Assembly (NCBI RefSeq): GCF_946479605.1
Contig: NZ_CAMLGT010000004.1
Location: forward strand, 1-45,007
DNA length: 45,007 bases
Reading direction: 5' to 3'
Origin: an uncultured Lacibacter sp.
Lineage (GTDB): Bacteria; Bacteroidota; Bacteroidia; Chitinophagales; Chitinophagaceae
The notes under the pieces are model-generated. The model searched no databases. It was not told the origin of the DNA and saw only the letters and a program-made list of their open reading frames with translations. Numbering within the stretch: the first letter of the stretch is position 1; every line of letters starts with the position of its first letter. Below, one piece after another: positions 1 through 6,855 of this stretch. A program made the position numbers and the translations under genes.

Positions 1-50
1 TGATGAGTTGTGAATGGTCAATGGTGAATGTTGTGGCTTTTACTAGCCAC
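1..50. repeat. degenerate intergenic inverted-repeat remnant
   Basis: The bases just downstream of cobU contain words such as GTGAATGG, GGTCAATGG and CCACTCAC. The same words recur in the intergenic element at 6791-6851 and in the peripheral arm of the riboswitch at 8912-8986. It looks like one edge of the same imperfect inverted repeat, cut by the window start. Confidence 0.45.
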
Positions 51-554
51 TCACTTTATTTTAACAGCAATTCCGCTTACCATCAATACCACTTCCTCCG
101 CTTTTGCTGCAATGTATTGATTGGCCCAGCCCTGCAGATCGGTGAACTTACGACCGATCTCTGTATCGGCATGTACCCCCATTCCAATTTCATTGCTGAT
201 GATAAAAAAAGTACCCGGCTTTGTATGCAGAGCATCAATTTCTTTCTTCAACAGTTCAAGCGATGCATGAATATTATTCTGTGTATCCACAAAAAAATTG
301 GTGAGCCATAAGGTTACACAATCGATCATGACAATACGGTTGTCGATGGGCAATGCACTTACGTTTCGTTGTTCTTCAAAATTGGTCCAGCGTTCATCAC
401 GGTCGTTTTGATGACGCTTTACCCGTTGTTCAAAATCATCATCCCACACTTTGGCCGTTGCAACATACACCGGGTTATTGCTAAGCGCCAATGCCCGTTC
501 CTGTGCGTACCTGCTTTTGCCGCTGCGTGCACCACCTGTAATAAAAATGATCAT
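51..554 (-). CDS. cobU: bifunctional adenosylcobinamide kinase / adenosylcobinamide-phosphate guanylyltransferase
   Basis: CobU phosphorylates adenosylcobinamide and then transfers GMP to it, giving adenosyl-GDP-cobinamide for the nucleotide-loop assembly of vitamin B12; it acts in the cytoplasm. The 167-residue protein opens with a P-loop, GGARSGKS at residues 7-14. The segment RHQNDR carries His48, matching the histidine that takes GMP in the family. Length is close to the usual 170-180. It starts at an ATG five bases after the stop of the DUF5522 gene and so is the last visible gene of the B12-linked minus-strand cluster. Other cob genes may follow beyond the window. Repression by cobalamin through the riboswitch upstream of nrdB is inferred, if transcription passes the hairpin at 2117-2158. 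Confidence 0.95.
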   Translation of the reverse strand: MIIFITGGARSGKSRYAQERALALSNNPVYVATAKVWDDDFEQRVKRHQNDRDERWTNFEEQRNVSALPIDNRIVMIDCVTLWLTNFFVDTQNNIHASLELLKKEIDALHTKPGTFFIISNEIGMGVHADTEIGRKFTDLQGWANQYIAAKAEEVVLMVSGIAVKIK

Positions 555-559
555 GCTGT

Positions 560-934
560 TTATTTTTTATAACCATACGGACAATGCCTGCATCCGCTCT
601 TACAACAATAACCCCTGCGTAAATGATGCCAGGCAGTAAATACAAAGAAGGTGTTCTCTGTATAGTAGTCAATTCCTTCAACAAGTTGTTTGCTGTTGCG
701 TGGAAGATCTTTGGCTTTGTTATCGTTCAATGCTTTTTCAACCGTCATGTCTGTAACATAGGCATCAATCTTTTCTTTTGTTGCTTCATGCAGGCATTTC
801 GGGCACATGCAGTTGATCACCGGATCGGGAGTAAACAGTGGCGGGTAGGTATTACACCAGCAGCTGGTGCCGTTCTCTTCTGTACTGCATCCGAAAGCAA
901 TACCACATCTGCTGCAATTCTTTTCTTTCGCCAT
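560..934 (-). CDS. cysteine-rich CWC domain fused to DUF5522
   Basis: A 124-residue cytoplasmic protein of unknown function. The N-terminal half (about residues 6-50) is a cysteine-rich CWC domain, starting CSRCGIAFGC and continuing with a C-W-C and a C-M-C-x2-C pair. The C-terminal half (about 85-122) matches DUF5522 and ends with a dense cluster, YCCKSGCRHCPYGY. The cysteine spacing suggests bound metal, either zinc or an iron-sulfur cluster; this is inference. It lies one base after the stop of a second CWC gene and five bases before cobU, so the three are almost certainly co-transcribed. That ties these uncharacterised cysteine proteins to cobalamin salvage. The two CWC domains look like a tandem duplication with later fusion or loss of DUF5522. 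Confidence 0.85.
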   Translation of the reverse strand: MAKEKNCSRCGIAFGCSTEENGTSCWCNTYPPLFTPDPVINCMCPKCLHEATKEKIDAYVTDMTVEKALNDNKAKDLPRNSKQLVEGIDYYTENTFFVFTAWHHLRRGYCCKSGCRHCPYGYKK

Positions 935-935
935 C

Positions 936-1160
936 TTAACGGTTGCTGTATAGATCTTTCTGTTCTGTAAATAAGGTGTACCTGCTTTTTAATTGTTGCA
1001 GGCAGCTACGGCATAAACAATCGGAAAATTGTTTTGTAATGAATGCTTCTTCCTCCACGCTCAATTCAACACCGTAGCATTGGCAGTTGGTAATATCGCC
1101 CACTCGGCATTCGAATGCTGTATTACAGCGTGGACAATTTTTTTGTTCATGCTTGCACAT
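936..1160 (-). CDS. cysteine-rich CWC family protein
   Basis: A 74-residue protein beginning MCKHEQKNCPRC. A longer frame is open upstream to 1262, but that part only copies the antisense of the preceding gene, so the ATG at 1160 is preferred; it overlaps the end of the BtuF-like gene by 14 bases, typical of coupled genes. Nine cysteines occur, mostly in pairs (C-x2-C near residues 9-12, C-x-C near 26-28, C-x-C-x2-C near 49-54). They resemble the N-terminal half of the neighbouring CWC-DUF5522 protein. Function is unknown; metal binding is a reasonable guess from the cysteine pattern. The position between a cobalamin-binding protein and cobU implies a role in, or at least co-regulation with, B12 metabolism. 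Confidence 0.8.
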   Translation of the reverse strand: MCKHEQKNCPRCNTAFECRVGDITNCQCYGVELSVEEEAFITKQFSDCLCRSCLQQLKSRYTLFTEQKDLYSNR

Positions 1161-2088
1161 AGTGATCGCTGTTTGAAAAGTGAAAAACTTTTTGCTGCAA
1201 ATGTACTGGCACACGAAACAATGATGGATGAAACAATGCTGCCAGCAGTTCAATACCATCAACTAAAGTAGATGCAGAAGGTTGCGTAAACAGATCGTAA
1301 TCGCAGATGTATACGGCATTTGTTTTTACCGCTTCCAGTTGCTGCCATTCTTTTTTTGAAGTAAGCAGATGCAATTCTTCTTTCGTACGTTCAACAGTAA
1401 AACCACAAGGCGCTATTACCAGTACTTCGGGGTTGTATTTTACGATCTTTTCCCATTGTGTAACAATACTGTCGCCACCCGGGTTACTGAGCATATCAAT
1501 ACCACCCGCCTGTGCAATTTGAAAAGGGATCCAGTGACCGCAATTGTAAATGGGTTGTATCCATTCCATCAGCAGTACACGTTTCAACGGCATGTGATGG
1601 CGACGGAGTTTATCAAGAATATGAACAGTTCGTTTTTGTAAACCGGCGAGATAATGATAGCCGGCCGATTCATGACCCAATGCTGTAGCAATGGTTACAG
1701 CTGTGTAATACACATCATCGAGTGTTTGCGGCGTGAGTGTAACCAGCGTTGGTTGTTTTTCAAGATTGGCTACTGCAGCCGCTGTGCAGGCCGTGTCGAT
1801 CTGGCAAACTTCACATACATCCTGTGTAAAGATCACATCGGGCTGTATGTTTTGCAGCGCATCTTCATCCACATAATACAGGCTTCTACCTTCTGCTTTG
1901 CTGGCCGAAAATATTTTATCGATCTCATCGCTGCTGTAATTTTTTCCTTCCATTACACAACGCACCACTTTTTGTTTTTCTTCCAAAGCTATGGGCGGAC
2001 ATTCAAACGTTACGCCATGGAGCAGGTGTTGCAAACCCATGTCGTAGATCATTTGCGTGGCGGCCGGTAAAAAGGAGCAGGATTTCAT
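1147..2088 (-). CDS. BtuF-like cobalamin-binding protein (ABC substrate-binding fold)
   Basis: A 313-residue protein of the helical-backbone metal receptor/BtuF class. It starts MKSCSFLPAATQMIYDMG and soon has HGVTFECPP, the conserved opening of BtuF-type cobalamin-binding proteins. No signal peptide or lipobox precedes the fold and no in-frame upstream start provides one, so the protein looks cytoplasmic, unlike Escherichia coli BtuF. A short cysteine-rich loop, VCEVCQIDTAC, lies near residue 95. No BtuC or BtuD gene is visible nearby. It is separated from nrdA by a 77-base gap holding a perfect hairpin, and its 3' end overlaps the CWC gene. Likely substrate is cobalamin or a cobinamide; whether it serves import, intracellular binding or delivery to CobU is unknown. 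Confidence 0.82.
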   Translation of the reverse strand: MKSCSFLPAATQMIYDMGLQHLLHGVTFECPPIALEEKQKVVRCVMEGKNYSSDEIDKIFSASKAEGRSLYYVDEDALQNIQPDVIFTQDVCEVCQIDTACTAAAVANLEKQPTLVTLTPQTLDDVYYTAVTIATALGHESAGYHYLAGLQKRTVHILDKLRRHHMPLKRVLLMEWIQPIYNCGHWIPFQIAQAGGIDMLSNPGGDSIVTQWEKIVKYNPEVLVIAPCGFTVERTKEELHLLTSKKEWQQLEAVKTNAVYICDYDLFTQPSASTLVDGIELLAALFHPSLFRVPVHLQQKVFHFSNSDHYVQA

Positions 2089-2116
2089 TTTTAGATCGCA
2101 TTTGGTAGTTAAGCAT

Positions 2117-2158
2117 AAAAGAAGAATGAAGAAGCAAGGACTTCTTCATTCTTCTTTT
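2117..2158 (-). terminator. perfect 18-bp hairpin between nrdA and the BtuF-like gene
   Basis: Arm AAAAGAAGAATGAAGAAG at 2117-2134 is exactly complementary to 2141-2158, with a six-base loop. On the minus strand the stem starts 7 bases past the nrdA stop and ends in TTTT. The stem is AT-rich and the T-run is part of the stem, so it may be a partial terminator or an mRNA-processing or stability element rather than a full stop. Confidence 0.6.
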
Positions 2159-2165
2159 TCATTTA

Positions 2166-4559
2166 TCATGATCCGCAACTGATGCAGCCATCCTGCATAC
2201 TGCAGCTAGGTCCATCAACCTGTGTTGGTTCAACATCGGTTGTTGTATTGGGCGAAACATTTTTTGTTTGAGGAATAACAGGATCAACCTGGTTAGCTGC
2301 CTGTTTTTGCACAGTGAATTGTACCGCTTGTGCAGCTGCCTGCGTACGCAAGTAATACATACCTGTTTTCAATCCTTTCTTCCAGCCATAGAAATGCATT
2401 GATGTAAGTTTTGATGCAGTTGGGCTGTCAACAAACAAGTTGAGCGATTGTGACTGGCAGATAAATGCACCACGGTCAGCAGCCATATCAATAATGTTAC
2501 GTTGCTTGATCTCCCAAACCGTTTTGTACAGTTCTTTAATATCTGCAGGGATCTCATCAATTTGCTGAACAGAGCCGTTTGCCGCAATGATCTTATTCTT
2601 CATATCATTATTCCACAAACCAAGTTCAACAAGATCTTTCAGCAGATGTTTGTTCACCACAATAAATTCGCCGCTTAATACACGTCTTGTATAAATGTTA
2701 GAGGTATATGGTTCAAAACATTCGTTGTTGCCGAATATCTGCGAAGTGGAAGCAGTAGGCATAGGTGCCAACAACAGTGAGTTACGCACACCGTATTGTT
2801 TCACTTCTTCTTTTAGCAGATCCCAGTTCCAGCGGTCGCTTGGTGTTACCCCCCACATATCAAACTGGAAAATACCTTTTGATACAGGCGAACCTGCATA
2901 CGTTGAATAAGCGCCTTCAGTTTTTGCAAGATCCTTACTTGCCGTCATTGCAGCAAAGTAAATGGTCTCAAAAATATTTTTGTTCAGCAGCTTTGCAAGA
3001 TCACTTTCAAATGGTAAACGCAACAGAATAAATACATCGGCCAAACCTTGTACGCCTAAACCGATAGGGCGATGTTTCAGGTTTGAGTTCTTTGCTTCTT
3101 CTACAGGATAATAATTGTTATCAATGATCTTGTTCAGGTTTTTTGTGGCCTGGTAAGTTACCTCGTACAGTTTCTCATGATCAAATGTTCCATTTACCAC
3201 AAACTTGGGTAAGGCGATAGAAGCAAGATTGCAAACAGCCACTTCATCGGGGCTTGTGTATTCCATGATCTCGGTACACAGGTTACTGCTTTTAATTGTA
3301 CCTAAGTTTTGCTGATTGCTTTTACGGTTGGCAGCATCTTTATACAGCATATAAGGTGTACCTGTTTCAATCTGCGATTCAAGAATAGCAAACCAAAGGT
3401 CTTGTGCTTTGATTGTTTTGCGTGCCCTGCCTTCCTGTTCGTAGCGAGTATACAGTTGTTCAAACTCTTCGCCCCAGCACTCGCTTAAGCCCGGTGCTTC
3501 GTTAGGACAGAACAAACTCCATTCTGCATTTGCCTCCACACGTTTCATAAACAGATCGCAGATCCATAATGCATAAAAAAGATCCCTTGCACGCAACTCT
3601 TCCTTACCATGGTTTTTACGCAGGTCAAGAAACTCAAACACATCAGCATGCCATGGTTCAAGATAAATAGCAAATGCGCCTTTACGTTTACCACCGCCCT
3701 GGTCAACATAACGTGCAGTATCGTTATACACACGCAGCATTGGAATGATGCCATTGCTTGTGCCATTGGTGCCACCAATATAACTGCCGGTTGCACGGAT
3801 ATTATGAATAGCCAAACCAATACCACCTGCACTCTGCGAAATTTTAGCCGTTTGCTTTAATGTATCATAAATACCATCAATGCTGTCCTCTTTCATGGTT
3901 AACAGAAAGCAGGAGCTCATTTGTGGTTTTGGAGTACCGGAGTTGAACAAGGTAGGAGTGGCATGTGTCATCCACTTTTCACTCAGCAAATGATATGTTT
4001 TAATGGCCTCGTCAATATCATTTTTATGAATGCCTACAGCTACACGCATGTACATGTGTTGTGGACGTTCAGCAATTTTTTCATCAATACGCAGCAGGTA
4101 TGATTTTTCCAGTGTTTTAAAACCGAAATAATCAAACCCGTAATCACGGTCATAAATAATAGTGCTGTCCAATACATCTGCATTTTCTTCAATGATCTGC
4201 ATCACATCATCAGCAATCAGCGGCATCCTTTTGCCATTCTTCTTATCGGTGTATTGATGCAGCTTACGCATAGTAGAAGAGAAACTCTTCGTTGTATTCT
4301 TATGCAGGTTGCTTACAGCAATGCGTGATGCTAGAATTGCATAATCGGGGTGAATAGTGGTGAGCGATGCAGAGGTTTCTGCTGCCAGGTTATCCAGCTC
4401 GGTGGTGGGTACACCTGCATAAATACCTTCGATGGTTTTCTTCGCTACTTCGTGCACATTCACCAATGGGCTTAAACTATAGCTGAGTTTTTCAATACGT
4501 GCTGTTACCTTATCAAACTTTACCGGTTCCTGTTTTCCATTTCTTTTTACTACGAACAT
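2166..4559 (-). CDS. nrdA: class I ribonucleoside-diphosphate reductase, large (alpha) subunit
   Basis: Large subunit of the oxygen-dependent, B12-independent ribonucleotide reductase, making dNDPs from NDPs in the cytoplasm. At 797 residues it resembles the eukaryotic RRM1-like group: the opening [17 protein letters not shown] begins an N-terminal ATP-cone (about 1-90). Redox cysteines are at C217 (SSCFLL) and C443, the thiyl-radical site is N426-x-C428-x-E430 (NLCTE), and a [15 protein letters not shown] stretch follows. The C-terminus ends CISCGS, the mobile redox tail re-reduced by thioredoxin or glutaredoxin. All key residues are present. It follows nrdB after 87 bases. The leader upstream of nrdB holds a cobalamin riboswitch, so the pair should be expressed when B12 is scarce; by implication a B12-dependent class II enzyme should exist elsewhere in the genome. 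Confidence 0.97.
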   Translation of the reverse strand: MFVVKRNGKQEPVKFDKVTARIEKLSYSLSPLVNVHEVAKKTIEGIYAGVPTTELDNLAAETSASLTTIHPDYAILASRIAVSNLHKNTTKSFSSTMRKLHQYTDKKNGKRMPLIADDVMQIIEENADVLDSTIIYDRDYGFDYFGFKTLEKSYLLRIDEKIAERPQHMYMRVAVGIHKNDIDEAIKTYHLLSEKWMTHATPTLFNSGTPKPQMSSCFLLTMKEDSIDGIYDTLKQTAKISQSAGGIGLAIHNIRATGSYIGGTNGTSNGIIPMLRVYNDTARYVDQGGGKRKGAFAIYLEPWHADVFEFLDLRKNHGKEELRARDLFYALWICDLFMKRVEANAEWSLFCPNEAPGLSECWGEEFEQLYTRYEQEGRARKTIKAQDLWFAILESQIETGTPYMLYKDAANRKSNQQNLGTIKSSNLCTEIMEYTSPDEVAVCNLASIALPKFVVNGTFDHEKLYEVTYQATKNLNKIIDNNYYPVEEAKNSNLKHRPIGLGVQGLADVFILLRLPFESDLAKLLNKNIFETIYFAAMTASKDLAKTEGAYSTYAGSPVSKGIFQFDMWGVTPSDRWNWDLLKEEVKQYGVRNSLLLAPMPTASTSQIFGNNECFEPYTSNIYTRRVLSGEFIVVNKHLLKDLVELGLWNNDMKNKIIAANGSVQQIDEIPADIKELYKTVWEIKQRNIIDMAADRGAFICQSQSLNLFVDSPTASKLTSMHFYGWKKGLKTGMYYLRTQAAAQAVQFTVQKQAANQVDPVIPQTKNVSPNTTTDVEPTQVDGPSCSMQDGCISCGS

Positions 4560-4646
4560 ATCTTAAGTTTTTTCTGTTATCTATATTATTGATGGTGGAT
4601 ATCGTTCATTCTTGCTTCTTATATCCTGCATCTTCTTCAAACGTTT

Positions 4647-5618
4647 CTAAAAATCATCATCTGTGCTAAACACCTGCGAATCTTTGCTGGCCATTACGCC
4701 TGCTTTCTGGTAATCGCCCACACGTTTTTCAAAGAAATTGGTTTTGCCCTGCAGTGAGATCATTTCCATAAAGTCGAATGGATTGCTGCTGTTGAACATT
4801 TTTGAATAGCCCAGTTCTGTTAACCAACGGTCGGCAACAAATTCAATGTACTGTTGCATCAGGCGTGCATTCATACCAATCAGGTCAACAGGTAATGCTT
4901 CTGTGATGAATTCTTTTTCAATGGTCACAGCATCACCAATAATGGACTTCACTTCTTCTTCTGAAAGTTTATTTTTCAGCATGCTGTACAAAAGACAGGC
5001 AAATTCGCAATGCAATCCTTCATCACGGCTGATGAGTTCATTGCTGAATGTTAAGCCCGGCATCAATCCTCTTTTCTTTAACCAGAAAATTGAACAGAAG
5101 CTACCGCTGAAGAAAATACCTTCCACTGCTGCAAATGCAACAAGACGCTCCGCAAAATTTCCATTCTCAATCCAACGCAATGCCCATTCTGCTTTTTTGG
5201 TTACAGCAGGCACCGTATCAATGGCGTGAAAGAGTTTATGTTTTTCCTGCGGGTCTTTAATATATGTATCAATAAGCAGTGCATACGTTTCGCTGTGGAT
5301 GTTTTCCATCATGATCTGGAAACCATAGAAACATCTTGCTTCGGGCAGCTGCACTTCGCTCATAAAGTTCACCGCAAGATTTTCATTTACTATACCATCA
5401 CTTGCGGCAAAAAATGCCAAGACATGCGAAATGAAATGACGCTCGCCATCATTCAAAGCTGCCCAGTCTTTCAAGTCACCACTCAGGTCAATTTCTTCTG
5501 CTGTCCAGAAACTTGCTTCGTGTCGTTTATACTGTTCCCAAACTTTTGGGTAATTGATTGGCAGAATAACAAATCTGTCCTTGTTTTCCTTCAATAGAAT
5601 TTCGTCGTTGTGCTCCAT
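4647..5618 (-). CDS. nrdB: class I ribonucleoside-diphosphate reductase, small (beta) subunit
   Basis: Small subunit that houses the di-iron site and tyrosyl radical that starts catalysis in NrdA. The 323-residue protein resembles eukaryotic RRM2. Visible landmarks are [10 protein letters not shown] (Asp74, metal ligand), [13 protein letters not shown] (Glu105, His108 and the presumed radical Tyr112) and a second metal-ligand helix near [10 protein letters not shown]. The C-terminal FSTDDDF corresponds to the tail that docks into the large subunit. The ATG at 5618 has no Shine-Dalgarno of its own; it begins 11 bases after the stop of a short leader ORF that has one. Upstream of that lies the cobalamin riboswitch. 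Gene order nrdB-nrdA is reversed from the common enterobacterial order. Confidence 0.97.
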   Translation of the reverse strand: MEHNDEILLKENKDRFVILPINYPKVWEQYKRHEASFWTAEEIDLSGDLKDWAALNDGERHFISHVLAFFAASDGIVNENLAVNFMSEVQLPEARCFYGFQIMMENIHSETYALLIDTYIKDPQEKHKLFHAIDTVPAVTKKAEWALRWIENGNFAERLVAFAAVEGIFFSGSFCSIFWLKKRGLMPGLTFSNELISRDEGLHCEFACLLYSMLKNKLSEEEVKSIIGDAVTIEKEFITEALPVDLIGMNARLMQQYIEFVADRWLTELGYSKMFNSSNPFDFMEMISLQGKTNFFEKRVGDYQKAGVMASKDSQVFSTDDDF

Positions 5619-5629
5619 CGTGCTTGCTT

Positions 5630-5704
5630 TTATTTAGAACCCCGGACGAAACGTATAGTGCTGAGAGAATAAGCTGCCAATAGCAGCGAAGCTTTCAGTA
5701 CCAT
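5630..5704 (-). CDS. candidate 24-residue leader peptide between riboswitch and nrdB
   Basis: A short ORF beginning [10 protein letters not shown] and ending RGSK, followed by TAA at 5632-5630. It has a strong Shine-Dalgarno GGAGG at 5715-5711 with a six-base gap to the ATG, which is unusual for this lineage. The Shine-Dalgarno lies in the loop and 3' edge of a small hairpin (ACTTTC / GAAAAGT arms, 5721-5705) just past the cobalamin aptamer, where the regulatory kissing hairpin is expected. The stop is 11 bases before the nrdB ATG, so translational coupling or re-initiation is plausible. The peptide is hydrophobic in its first half. Coding function is inferred from architecture only; no known family is recognised. 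Confidence 0.5.
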   Translation of the reverse strand: MVLKASLLLAAYSLSTIRFVRGSK

Positions 5705-5738
5705 ACTTTTCCTCCGAAAGTGTAGTTACAAATTATTT

Positions 5739-5982
5739 GCACCGGCAGGTCTTCTGACTTGTTCTCTGCTGACGAACCTTCCCATTCCCTGAACGGAACA
5801 GTGGTTTGCAGATGCAGCAGGATGAATGAAACATAATGAGTGCACAATGGGCTTACCTCATCATTCATTATTGAATCATCGTAAGAACTTACAGCTACGG
5901 GGATAGTTCCGGACTGGCTTTTTAGTGATCAGCTTCACCGGATTCCCTTTTAATGAAACGTACTGTTTCAACCAGCGAACGA
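5739..5982 (-). promoter_or_regulatory. cobalamin riboswitch upstream of nrdBA
   Basis: Read on the minus strand, the region has the conserved elements of the cobalamin aptamer in order: AAAAGGGAATCCGGTGAA near 5950, then GTCCGG, CTATCCCCGTAGCTGTAAG (5908-5890), CCACTGTTCC, GGGAAGG and the closing GTCAGAAGACCTGCCGG ending near 5740. The gene in the right direction is nrdB, with nrdA behind it. Family knowledge: B12 riboswitches usually repress B12 uptake and synthesis genes or B12-independent isoenzymes. Here both kinds lie downstream. A non-conserved peripheral arm (5820-5880) is made of an imperfect inverted repeat. I could not place a convincing promoter upstream of it. Confidence 0.95.
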
Positions 5983-6111
5983 TAAAATAACAGCTTTTGA
6001 AAGAGATGAAAGATGAAAGTTATTAACCCCCTGTTGACAAAACAATTTTGAATAAGCAGGGCGCTTACGGGGTGTGCATTTGCGGTGTGGCGGCCCTTTT
6101 TACGATTTCGG

Positions 6112-6167
6112 GAAAAAGAAAATCCGAAACCCGGCAGCAGTTACAAACACTGCCGTTGGTTTCGGAT
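6112..6167 (-). terminator. intrinsic terminator after the btuB-DUF6580 unit
   Basis: A strong stem: 6122-6131 (ATCCGAAACC) pairs with 6158-6167, and inside it CGGCAG (6132-6137) pairs with CTGCCG (6150-6155). On the minus strand the stem is followed by a T-rich run (TTTTCTTTTT, 6121-6112). It begins 22 bases past the stop of the DUF6580 gene and separates that unit from the next riboswitch. The rest of 5983-6189 shows no gene. Confidence 0.85.
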
Positions 6168-6189
6168 CAATATGCGTTGACGGTTTTTC

Positions 6190-6777
6190 TTAAGCGAATT
6201 TCAGCGAGCTATAGCGTGTTTTCATCCACTCAAATAAGCCAAACATGATTCCGCTATAAACAAGTGTGCCGATCAAAAAGTTTTTCATGTAAGGTGCTCC
6301 CTGTGCATAACATTTAAGTAAGCTGGCAAAACTGTGATCCATTGTTTGCCCGGTTGTAATATCGGTACAGCCAAACAGGAACACACCAAAATCAACCACC
6401 AGCCAGTAAACAAGCGTGCTGCCAATACCTGTAAGCACAACATTTTTTACGTTCACATTCTTCAGGAACAAACGGCCGGCTAATACAATAAGCACAAAAC
6501 CACCATACACCCAATACCAGCTTCCGTACATAATACCATATTGCCCGTTGTACACGAAGATGTTAATGATAAGATCACTTAACAAAAGTGTGAGCAAAGG
6601 AAAACCAAATGCTTTCCAGTTTTTGGTAAAATAAGCACCACCAAACAAACCCATTGCACCAATGGGTGTAAAGTTGCTTAAAGGACCTAATTGTGCTGCA
6701 TTGGGAATGCGCAACGCTGCAACGGCAATCATGATGATGGCCAGTACTGCAAAACGGGGATTGATTTTTTGTGACAT
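6190..6777 (-). CDS. DUF6580 family putative transport membrane protein
   Basis: A 195-residue integral membrane protein with about five or six hydrophobic helices. The start MSQKINPRF at 6777 is chosen because upstream codons fall in an intergenic repeat; an ATG at 6783 is also possible. The segment LGPLSNFTPIGAMGLFGG is the recognisable DUF6580 core, and the overall layout recalls small S-component-like transport subunits. It follows the BtuB-like receptor on the same strand after 78 bases and ends in a terminator, so the two form a dicistron under the second cobalamin riboswitch. Inference: an inner-membrane partner for uptake of cobalamin, a precursor or cobalt. The substrate cannot be read from sequence, and no energising ATPase genes are nearby. 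Confidence 0.8.
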   Translation of the reverse strand: MSQKINPRFAVLAIIMIAVAALRIPNAAQLGPLSNFTPIGAMGLFGGAYFTKNWKAFGFPLLTLLLSDLIINIFVYNGQYGIMYGSWYWVYGGFVLIVLAGRLFLKNVNVKNVVLTGIGSTLVYWLVVDFGVFLFGCTDITTGQTMDHSFASLLKCYAQGAPYMKNFLIGTLVYSGIMFGLFEWMKTRYSSLKFA

Positions 6778-6790
6778 AAACATGAAATTG

Positions 6791-6851
6791 TAAGTGGTGA
6801 GTAGTAAGTAGCGAGTGTTTTTTACTTGCCACTCACTACTCGCCACTCGCT
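6791..6851. repeat. imperfect inverted repeat between btuB and the DUF6580 gene
   Basis: Left part is built from AGTGGTGAGTAG-like words and right part from CACTCACTACTCGCCACTCG; the two are imperfectly complementary around a T-run (6819-6824). The same vocabulary occurs at 1-50 and 8912-8986. It looks like a family of non-coding intergenic inverted repeats. It partly covers the upstream codons that a longer DUF6580 start would need. Confidence 0.6.
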
Positions 6852-6855
6852 GTTA

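Noticed and set aside
1160..1262. N-terminal extension of the small CWC protein
   Set aside because: The extra residues are the antisense-like reading of the BtuF-like 3' end; the ATG at 1160 directly precedes the conserved cysteine motif.
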